NCBI RefSeq assembly: GCF_000336755.1
Contig: NZ_AOLK01000019.1
Coordinates: 186,001 to 250,000 of the forward strand
DNA length: 64,000 bases
Direction of reading: 5' to 3'
From: Haloferax elongans ATCC BAA-1513
Lineage (GTDB): Archaea > Halobacteriota > Halobacteria > Halobacteriales > Haloferacaceae
Shown here one piece after another: positions 36,799-43,314 of this stretch (the stretch's first letter is position 1; each line of letters starts with the position of its first letter). Position numbers and translations under genes: made by a program. Under the pieces are notes generated by a model, which searched no databases, had not been told where the DNA came from, and saw nothing but the letters and a program-made list of their open reading frames with translations.

Positions 36799-36839
36799 TT
36801 TAGGCTGCTTTTGCGAACGCCGTAAAATCACGATTTAGG
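36799..36839. promoter_or_regulatory. Two TTTAGG half-sites upstream of a Tat protein
   Basis: TTTAGG at 36799-36804 and at 36834-36839 lie 35 bases apart, 100-140 bases upstream of the 36939 gene. Neither has a good CCTAAA partner (second has CTCAAA). The spacing resembles the 36-base step of the operator pair at 41859-41910, so weak DtxR-type sites are possible. Confidence 0.25.
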
Positions 36840-36905
36840 CAGACTCAAACGAGAATGTATATCTTCGATAGACACTCACAAATTCCTACTAATGTAATTA
36901 CCATA

Positions 36906-36916
36906 ACATTTATTGC
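36906..36916 (+). promoter_or_regulatory. TATA element for a probably leaderless transcript
   Basis: ACATTTATTGC is centred about 28 bases before the ATG at 36939. An archaeal TATA box at this distance from the start codon predicts a leaderless mRNA. The spacer before it is very AT-rich. Confidence 0.4.
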
Positions 36917-36938
36917 ACTCATGGCCTATTGACCGACC

Positions 36939-37367
36939 ATGGCACGCGAACTGGCCCACGACCAGGACCGCGACGACGACGACGAGAGCGATTCGTCCGT
37001 CGGCCGACGTGGATACCTCGGTCTGTGCGGCACGGTGGCGGCCACCGGCGCACTCACCGGGTTCACCGGGTTGGGTGCGGCGACGAACCGCCCTGAAGAG
37101 TCCTCCAGATCGTCCGACGAACACACTCTTATCGTTGCTGGCACCGGAACGTCGAGTTCCTTCGAAGTCACCGTCAGCGACACCATCAGCCCACTCGAAG
37201 CCAGTGGGGCACTCAGTACGACTGGGACAGTTGGCCCCGCTGCAGAGGGTGCTGTCCACGATGGCGCACGAAGCTACCGCTTCACCGGCGACATCACCGA
37301 CATCCGTAGTAGTGGCCCGGTCTCCGTCTACGTAGACGGCGTCCAAGTCCCCGACGACGCGTACTGA
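36939..37367 (+). CDS. Tat-exported small protein, unknown
   Basis: Protein of 142 residues with a very acidic N terminus and a Tat motif (SVGRRGYLGL, RR 23-24) followed by a hydrophobic stretch to about residue 47; no lipobox cysteine at the right place, so probably released or cell-wall bound. The mature part (about 95 residues) has THE sequence pattern of a small beta domain: HTLIVAGTGTSSSFEVTVSD and ending VSVYVDGVQVPDDAY. Similar sequences occur as single secreted domains in haloarchaea. Lies after wecBC and convergent with a nucleotidyltransferase. Confidence 0.75.
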   Translation: MARELAHDQDRDDDDESDSSVGRRGYLGLCGTVAATGALTGFTGLGAATNRPEESSRSSDEHTLIVAGTGTSSSFEVTVSDTISPLEASGALSTTGTVGPAAEGAVHDGARSYRFTGDITDIRSSGPVSVYVDGVQVPDDAY

Positions 37368-37436
37368 GCGCGACACCGAACATCGGCTTTTTCGAGCCCG
37401 AAAACGAGAGCGACCGCGCAGTCACGACCGCGACGC

Positions 37437-38186
37437 TCAGTCATCCGGGTCGAGCGCGCTGTCCGTCGCGTCTGCTTCGGCGCGCAGTCGGCGCTCAGCC
37501 TCGTCGCGGTCGTCGGGATACCCAACGTCGATTCGCCAGCCCTCCAATTCGACGGTTTCGACGCGCATTCCCGCGCGGACGAGCAGTGCAATCGCGTCCG
37601 GCAGTTCGTACTCACCTCTGTTGGATGGTTGGACGAGACGACACGCACGAAAGATAGCAGGCGAGAACGTGTAGAAGCCAGTAGTCACCAACGTCGACTG
37701 CGGGTCGTCCGGCTTCTCGACGATACCGACGAGTTCGCCGCGTTCGTTCGTCGTGCAGACGCCGTGTCGTGAAGCCTTCTCGTACGAGACCGATTCGACG
37801 AGCAGCGCCGCATCGACTCCCTGCTCTCGCTGTGTTTCGACCACGTCGGCTAGGTTCGCCCTGAAGACGTTGTCACAGAACATGAGCATGAAGTCGCCGT
37901 CGATGTGCGGTTCGGCGGTCAAGAGCGCGTGGGCAAGCCCCTTCTGTTCGCGTTGGTGCGTGTACGTGAGTGGGATGCCGTGGTACTCGTCGCCGAGTCG
38001 TTCGATAAGCTGTGCTTTCAGATAGCCGACGACGAGTGTGGCCTCGGTCGCCCCAAGCGCCCGAAGTTGGTCGAGACAGTGTTCGACGAGCGGGACTCCG
38101 TCAACTTCGACCAACGCTTTCGGTCGGTCGTCCGTGAGCGGCCGAAGTCGCGTGCCTTTGCCCGCAGCGAGAAGGACGGCTTGCAT
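37437..38186 (-). CDS. Sugar nucleotidyltransferase (AglF/RmlA-like)
   Basis: Nucleotidyltransferase of 249 residues without the beta-helix tail: LLAAGKGTRLRPLTDDRPKALVEV at the nucleotide site and MFCDNVFRANL at the metal site, EKPDDP later. The size and motifs match glucose-1-phosphate uridylyl- or thymidylyltransferases such as AglF of archaeal N-glycosylation. Third nucleotidyltransferase of the window. Product sugar unknown. Confidence 0.88.
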   Translation of the reverse strand: MQAVLLAAGKGTRLRPLTDDRPKALVEVDGVPLVEHCLDQLRALGATEATLVVGYLKAQLIERLGDEYHGIPLTYTHQREQKGLAHALLTAEPHIDGDFMLMFCDNVFRANLADVVETQREQGVDAALLVESVSYEKASRHGVCTTNERGELVGIVEKPDDPQSTLVTTGFYTFSPAIFRACRLVQPSNRGEYELPDAIALLVRAGMRVETVELEGWRIDVGYPDDRDEAERRLRAEADATDSALDPDD

Positions 38187-38298
38187 ATGCAGAAGAGACG
38201 GGCGCTGCTGGCATTGTTAGTCGATAGGTAGTGTGATACTGAAAAACAACATGTCTCGATTCGAGACGGTATGGGCTTCGAACGTCGTCGTTACTCAG

Positions 38299-38361
38299 GA
38301 CACAGTGGTGTTCCGACGAGACACAGTGATGTTCCGACGGGACACAATGGTATCCCGACGA
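38299..38361. repeat. 21-base tandem repeat, three copies
   Basis: Units at 38299-38319, 38320-38340 and 38341-38361 follow gacacartgrtrtyccgacgr with few changes. They lie between the start of the nucleotidyltransferase and the stop of the NosL paralogue. Confidence 0.75.
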
Positions 38362-38416
38362 GCGTGCAGTCTGGGGAAGTAGTTCGATGGACGTCCGCCA
38401 CCGAACTGGCGAACGA

Positions 38417-39025
38417 CTACCGCTGGAGGTAGCCGTCGAGCCACTCCATGGTCACGTCGTCGAACGAAACCGTGGTTCCGCCGTGTTCCTCGACGAACGA
38501 ACTCGCGTCGTCTCCGTTCGAGAACGGAATGAGGTCGGGACCCATTCCACCGTGGACGTCGCTGTCGACGACGTACGTCATTTTCTCGGCGTCGCCGAAG
38601 GTGTCGGCTCCGGTGTGCGTCGAGATGAACGTCCGTTCCTCCTCGGTTCGGAGTTCGTAGTCGACAGTCGAGTAGTCGGTCACGTAGATGGTAGTTGCCG
38701 TCCACCCCTGACGTTTGTGCTCGAAGTAGTAGGGGAACAACCCCATGCTGAGGGTGTGGAACCACGCCGGGTTGTCGTGGCCTTCGGGAGTGTTGTCGGC
38801 GTAGAAAATCTGTCCGTTTGGCCCCGCGTGCACGCCGATGACCATCCCGCCTTGGTCGTCTTCCTTCCCGCCCGAAAGGTCGATTGGCTCCGGTTTCGGC
38901 TCAGACTCGCCACCACCGAGACAGCCTGCGAGAGCTGTGACAGCGCCGAGTGAGATGGCTCGCGTCGCTGTCCGGCGAGAGACTGCACGGTTCGTCCAGC
39001 TATCCGGTGTTGGGTCACGTGGCAT
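38417..39025 (-). CDS. NosL-like Tat lipoprotein lacking the metal-site cysteines
   Basis: Protein of 202 residues with Tat motif (VSRRTATRA, RR 17-18) and lipobox ending in C35. It aligns from end to end with the NosL protein at 4095-4676 ([40 protein letters not shown]), but CDTCGM is EDDQGGM here and the later cysteine is a histidine (H90). Apart from the lipid-anchored residue no cysteine remains in the aligned region, so the classical copper site is gone. It may bind another ligand or be structural. Stands alone between sugar genes. Confidence 0.85.
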   Translation of the reverse strand: MPRDPTPDSWTNRAVSRRTATRAISLGAVTALAGCLGGGESEPKPEPIDLSGGKEDDQGGMVIGVHAGPNGQIFYADNTPEGHDNPAWFHTLSMGLFPYYFEHKRQGWTATTIYVTDYSTVDYELRTEEERTFISTHTGADTFGDAEKMTYVVDSDVHGGMGPDLIPFSNGDDASSFVEEHGGTTVSFDDVTMEWLDGYLQR

Positions 39026-39168
39026 CGACTCGTCTACCCGATGGTCGGGTCGACTTCCTATTTAAAACTCGAGGTATGGAATCGATATTCGAGCATCGAA
39101 CCGGAAAAGCAGCGCCTCGCACGGTATCGTCGGGCACAGACGTAGCGAGAGTTCGACCAGCCAGCAAC

Positions 39169-40494
39169 TCAGGCCGCGATGCGGACACCCTCGACGAGCG
39201 AGCACACGTCGTCGAAGAGTTTGTCCGCAGTGTCGGGGTCGCGAGCCTCGGCAGTGACACGAATCAGCGGTTCGGTACCACTCGCGCGCACGAGGAACCA
39301 GCCATCGTCCGTGTCGACGCGGAGTCCGTCTGTCGCGTCGATGTCGTCGTAGGTGGCGTAGAGGTCCCTCGCGATGCGGTCCATCGCGTGGTCCGCGTTC
39401 TCGGTCTCGACGCTGGTTCGGCGGGTCGTGTACGCAGTGTCGCCGAGCGAGGCGACCTGTTCCGAAAGCGGGCCGTTACGAGTGACGAGTTCGGCGAGTT
39501 TCAGCGCCGCGTAGTGGCCGTCGGGCGCCAGCGTCTCGTCGGGCCAAATCCAGACGCCGGACTGTTCCCCGCCGAAGACGAATCCGGGATGTGCCACTGC
39601 CTCGGCGACGTTGACGTCTCCGACAGGTGTGTACGCGACAGAGCCGCCCGCGCTCTCGACGACGTCCTGTACGAGCAGGCTGGTGTCGACGGGGACCGCG
39701 ACGACGTCCCCCGGTTCGACCGCGTCACGCGCAAACAACGCGAGTAGGGAGTCGCCATCGACGTAGGTGCCAGTCTCATCGACTGCGACGAGCCTGTCGG
39801 CGTCGCTATCGTGAGCAAGACCGATATCCGCACCCAGCGCGGGGACGGTCTGTCTGAGCGCTGACAGCGTCTCGGCGGTTGGTTCGCTCTTTCGGGCGGG
39901 GAATCGCCCGTCGTACTGGCCATCGAGCGTGTTGACCGTTGCGCCCAACTGGTGGAGCGCGTCGACCGACACGCGGCCCGTCCCGTTCCCGAGGTCGAAC
40001 GCGACAGTCAGGTCGTCGAAGGAGTCGAATGCCGAGACGAGATGGTCGACGTGTCGGGCACTCACACCCGGGTAGAGTCGCTCGTCGCCGAACGCGTCCC
40101 AGTCGGCGCGTTCGATGTCACCGCGGTTGAGTCGGTGGACGATTTCCCGCGTCTGCGCACGGTCGAAGGCGCGGCCACTGGACGACCAGAGTTTCAGTCC
40201 GTTGTCGGACGCCGGGTTGTGTGAGCCCGTGACTGCGATTCCAGCGTCGGCACCGAGCCAACCGACGGCACGTGCGACGGTCGGCGTCGAGACGACGCCC
40301 AATCTGATGACGTCAGCACCGGACTCTCGGAGTCCAGCACTGACGGCGTCGGTGAGGACGTCGCCACTGAGGCGGGCGTCCTGACCGACGACGACGGTCC
40401 GGGAGTCACAGCCAACCGCACGGCCGATGCGGAGCGCGAGGTCGGCAGTGACGGTTCGGCCGACCGGACCCCGGATGCCACTCGTTCCGAACAT
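39169..40494 (-). CDS. Phosphohexomutase (GlmM/PMM family), second copy
   Basis: Alpha-D-phosphohexomutase of 441 residues. Phosphoserine S91 in TGSHNPASDNG; sugar loop GGEQSGVW; phosphate loop RASGTEPLIRV. The metal loop reads DSDADR rather than DGDADR, with all three aspartates kept. The start MFGTSGIRGPVGRTVTADLA resembles the copy at 20110-21417 closely, so the two are paralogues. Substrate (glucosamine, mannose or glucose phosphate) not settled. Confidence 0.86.
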   Translation of the reverse strand: MFGTSGIRGPVGRTVTADLALRIGRAVGCDSRTVVVGQDARLSGDVLTDAVSAGLRESGADVIRLGVVSTPTVARAVGWLGADAGIAVTGSHNPASDNGLKLWSSSGRAFDRAQTREIVHRLNRGDIERADWDAFGDERLYPGVSARHVDHLVSAFDSFDDLTVAFDLGNGTGRVSVDALHQLGATVNTLDGQYDGRFPARKSEPTAETLSALRQTVPALGADIGLAHDSDADRLVAVDETGTYVDGDSLLALFARDAVEPGDVVAVPVDTSLLVQDVVESAGGSVAYTPVGDVNVAEAVAHPGFVFGGEQSGVWIWPDETLAPDGHYAALKLAELVTRNGPLSEQVASLGDTAYTTRRTSVETENADHAMDRIARDLYATYDDIDATDGLRVDTDDGWFLVRASGTEPLIRVTAEARDPDTADKLFDDVCSLVEGVRIAA

Positions 40495-40625
40495 ACCGGG
40501 ACAGACGCTGCAAACGTGTTTTGGTATATGTCGCCTACCAACACACTGTGGGTTTCAGGGACGTCCTACTCAGATTCAGACAGTGAGTAATCGGGTGACT
40601 GCGGTGAGTTACTGTCGCTGGAGGG

Positions 40626-40946
40626 TTAGTTCCGAGTCAGCGCCCGCGTCTCGTCGATAGGTGTAATCTCGATACGGTCTGCGGCGTGAATCGCGACTCG
40701 GTAGCCAGCATACGAAAAAGAGAGCATCGCGTCGTCGGTTCCACAGAAGACCTGGTCAAGTGCATCTGGGTCAATCGTACGTGCAAGTGGGGGTAGTTCA
40801 GTTGGCCGAACTCCCTCGATTGCCGCGACGCTCAAAACCACGTTCGTGCTGAGCGGTTCGTCGTGTTCTCGTCCCACTCGATAAAAGCCCGTCGAGTGGT
40901 CGTACTCTACCTTTGATTGCATCCATTGTTCCGTCTGTGCCATCAT
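40626..40946 (-). CDS. HalOD1 output domain protein
   Basis: Protein of 106 residues from the ATG at 40946, consisting of a HalOD1 domain: STNVVLSVAAIEGVRPTELPPLARTIDPDALDQVF and later LSFSYAGYRVAIHAADRIEI. HalOD1 proteins are common single-domain proteins of haloarchaea, thought to act as outputs of two-component systems. The frame is open to 41150, but only the part from 40946 fits the family. No kinase adjacent. Confidence 0.85.
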   Translation of the reverse strand: MMAQTEQWMQSKVEYDHSTGFYRVGREHDEPLSTNVVLSVAAIEGVRPTELPPLARTIDPDALDQVFCGTDDAMLSFSYAGYRVAIHAADRIEITPIDETRALTRN

Positions 40947-41315
40947 GCTGAGAGACAATGATGGGTGTGCAGTGGTGGTTCTTAAAACCGTGCAATTTGT
41001 GAACAGTTGTATATCGTGAGAGTCACGAATTAGTGAAGATAACATTACCGGCACAGAATCCAAAAGCGCCCGTGAAACTTCCACAGAGGGAGTCAAATTA
41101 GTCCGTGACAGTTGGAAAGTCAATAACGAACCATATCTGTGTCGAGACAATCATGGTCGACAGAACGAATCAGCGCAGATATCGAACGCCCTGCGAACGA
41201 AAGTGAGCGAGACGGGTCACTCAGTGTTCATCGAACTCATCGAATCGACCGAGAAGGGTAAATGAGAGTACTCAGCAGCTGTCGGCGGCGATTCGCCTCG
41301 TCGAAGACGCAGTAG
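40947..41315. other. 369-base spacer with a startless open frame
   Basis: Both flanking genes are on the minus strand. On the plus strand a frame of about 75 codons is open and closes with TGA at 41263-41265; its last 30 codons read VRDSWKVNNEPYLC and later HSVFIELIESTEKGK, which looks protein-like, but no ATG, GTG or TTG lies before its middle. It may be a gene remnant. Nothing else seen. Confidence 0.35.
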
Positions 41316-41642
41316 TTAGAACGGCGGGCTGTAGTCTTCGTACTCGTCCATCTCTTCCATTTCGTCGGTCTTGTTCGGCATCACAGCCGCTCGCGGGCCG
41401 TTCGCGCGACGGACGGTCACTTTGGAGAGGTCCTCGACTTCGTCGGGGAGCCGGTGGCGAATAGCTCGCATCGTCATCGGTGCGATGCCACAGCCAGAGC
41501 AGGCACCACCGATGACGACCGTCACTTCACCGGTTTCGTCGTCGACGTCCTCGATCTCGAAGTGGCCACCGTGTTCTTGAATCTGCGGTACGTTGTCGTT
41601 CAGGAAACTTCGCGTCTGTCGTTCGAGGCTTTCTGCGCTCAT
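41316..41642 (-). CDS. NifU-like Fe-S scaffold (NifU C-terminal domain)
   Basis: Protein of 108 residues with one NifU C-terminal domain: GGHFEIEDVDDETGEVTVVIGGACSGCG, the CxxC pair that holds a bridging Fe-S cluster, then TMRAIRHRLPDEV. Role: carrier or scaffold in Fe-S cluster assembly in the cytosol. The ATG at 41642 opens the domain; the frame runs on to 41726 without support. A cluster of TTTAGG sites lies upstream, pointing to iron control. The C-terminal tail EMEEMDEYEDYSPPF is very acidic. Confidence 0.9.
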   Translation of the reverse strand: MSAESLERQTRSFLNDNVPQIQEHGGHFEIEDVDDETGEVTVVIGGACSGCGIAPMTMRAIRHRLPDEVEDLSKVTVRRANGPRAAVMPNKTDEMEEMDEYEDYSPPF

Positions 41643-41858
41643 ACAGGTAACCATTCGCCGCATTTGTGTTAAAACTATGGAGTTTGGACGCCCTAAATTT
41701 GAATATGTGATTTTTAGGCTATCCAAACAATTACAAATGCATGATTTTACTACTGCTTCCGATGGATACCGCTATAGTACCAACCAGTAGACGGCAGAGC
41801 CGGTATTGTGAGAATATTCCACCCGGTTTATTTCGAATACTAATACCAGGACATTTGA

Positions 41859-41874
41859 TTTAGGGCCGCCTAAA
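41859..41874. promoter_or_regulatory. DtxR-type operator, copy 1
   Basis: TTTAGG-gccg-CCTAAA, perfect arms, spacer of four bases. 80 bases upstream of the ATG at 41955. Confidence 0.75.
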
Positions 41875-41894
41875 ATCCGAAAACCATATGAGTA

Positions 41895-41910
41895 TTTAGG
41901 TTGGCCTAAA
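41895..41910. promoter_or_regulatory. DtxR-type operator, copy 2
   Basis: TTTAGG-ttgg-CCTAAA, perfect arms; its centre is 36 bases from that of copy 1, so two dimers could bind nearly the same face of the helix. It lies 45-60 bases upstream of the coiled-coil gene. Confidence 0.75.
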
Positions 41911-41954
41911 ACCATGGTAGCGGTAGCAAACAGCTACGGACCACTGACGCAGGC

Positions 41955-42767
41955 ATGAACGTCGAGAGACACACTCGACAGGCTCTCGACCGGGTCCACA
42001 GTGAGCGAGAACGCATCTTAGAGAAACAAGCCGCGTACGACGAGTTCGAACGTCGCATCCGCGGCCTCTCTCCCGGCACGCCCAACCAACGAGCGGCGAT
42101 GTCCCAGACGACGGGTGCGAGTGGCCTCGCTGGGTGTGCGGTCAGTCAGGCAAGCACCAACCGGAGTCGAGGAGACCAGTGCCAGCGGGTACGGGAGGCA
42201 TTCGCCCAGACTGTCCGTCCGTGTAGCCTCGACGACGTTCGGACGCAAGAGTCGCTGTTGAAGACGATTCGGGAGGAACTGGGTGAAGACCTTGCGATTG
42301 CACTGGCCCCGGAGAGTGCAAGTCGATTCACACCGGAGACCAAACGAGCAGTTCTCGAGGCGACTGCCGAGCGGTGTGGCGAACTCACCGTCATGGAGCG
42401 AGCGCTCGAACGAGAGGAGCGCTCACTCGAACAGACGGACGACGCGGTCACAGACGCCGTCGACTGGCTTAGCCGAGTCGACGAGACACCCCTTTCGACA
42501 CTCGGATTCGACGAGTTGCAGACGCGACACGCGGAGTTATCCGAGCGCCGGACTCGATGCGACACTCTCGCTCGTGAGCGCCAGTCGACGCTCGCCGAGA
42601 CGTCGAACAGCGGCGTGAGCGTCGCCATCCAACAGCGAGCACTCACCGAGTATTTGTACGCCGAATCGGCGGTCGAGCATCCCGCATTGGCGACGATAGT
42701 TTCCCTCGATAGCGTGCTGGCAGCGTGTCAGCGAGGGGTTCGAGACCATCTGGTTCGGAGGGTATAA
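41955..42767 (+). CDS. Coiled-coil protein of unknown function
   Basis: Protein of 270 residues, soluble, almost wholly helical with charged heptads (RALDRVHSERERILEKQAAYDEFERRIR and ERALEREERSLEQTDDAV). Two regions of low charge with cysteines near residues 56, 70 and 88. Similar coiled-coil proteins with a short N-terminal helical block are common in haloarchaea (DUF7260-like, tentative). It follows two DtxR-type operators and precedes a DtxR-like regulator, so an iron- or metal-linked role is likely but the function is unknown. Confidence 0.7.
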   Translation: MNVERHTRQALDRVHSERERILEKQAAYDEFERRIRGLSPGTPNQRAAMSQTTGASGLAGCAVSQASTNRSRGDQCQRVREAFAQTVRPCSLDDVRTQESLLKTIREELGEDLAIALAPESASRFTPETKRAVLEATAERCGELTVMERALEREERSLEQTDDAVTDAVDWLSRVDETPLSTLGFDELQTRHAELSERRTRCDTLARERQSTLAETSNSGVSVAIQQRALTEYLYAESAVEHPALATIVSLDSVLAACQRGVRDHLVRRV

Positions 42768-42824
42768 GTTGCAATTGGACGACATATATGCGACGAACGC
42801 AACCACCACTCAGCTCGAACACCA

Positions 42825-43241
42825 ATGACAAGTGCATCGCTGTATCTGCTGGCACTGTACATCGTCGAACACAGAGAAGAGCCACCAGTTTCGCCGAGTG
42901 TCGTCGCCGAGCAAGTCGGTCGCTCGTCGGCGACAGTCATAGAGGCCTTCCATCAATTCGACGAGGAGGGATTGGTCTCGTACGAACCGTACAAAGGAGT
43001 GGAGCTAACCGAAGCAGGAACGGAGGCCGCAGAAGAACTCCACGAGACGTATGTGACGCTCTCGTGGTTTTTTCGGAGCGTTCTCGACCTCGACGAGTAC
43101 GAAGCAGAGGCGATGGAGATGGCGGGAATCGTCAGCGGAGACGTCGCAGAACGACTCGTCACGACACTTCCCTACGATGGCAGTTCGCCTGCCGAAATCC
43201 CCGAGATAGACTGGGGGAGCGGAGAACTGGAACAAGATTGA
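42825..43241 (+). CDS. DtxR-like metal regulator, ligands degenerate
   Basis: Protein of 138 residues. The winged helix is clear: SLYLLALYIVEHREEPPVSPSVVAEQVGRSSATVIEAFHQFDEEGLV, then YKGVELTEAG as wing. The dimerisation region has the family histidine (H73 in ELHETY) and VSGDVAERL. Where DtxR has E-A-C-R-W-E-H, this protein has E-A-M-E-M-A-G, so three of the usual metal ligands appear replaced. There is no SH3/FeoA-like domain. Its operator candidates lie just upstream of the preceding gene, 57 bases away, so it may be part of an autoregulated unit. Confidence 0.85.
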   Translation: MTSASLYLLALYIVEHREEPPVSPSVVAEQVGRSSATVIEAFHQFDEEGLVSYEPYKGVELTEAGTEAAEELHETYVTLSWFFRSVLDLDEYEAEAMEMAGIVSGDVAERLVTTLPYDGSSPAEIPEIDWGSGELEQD

Positions 43242-43314
43242 GAACGAGAGCGGAACCGAGAGCAAAAACCGGAATCGAAAGTGGCGACGGTTCCGGTCAC
43301 GCAGACTGGGACGA

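Larger units (their letters stand above)
41643..41954. other. 312-base divergent regulatory spacer
   Basis: Separates the NifU-like gene (minus) and the coiled-coil protein gene (plus). It holds two perfect TTTAGG-N4-CCTAAA operators (41859-41874 and 41895-41910) and two degenerate ones nearer to nifU (41683-41697 and 41713-41728). AT-rich, no gene. Confidence 0.6.
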
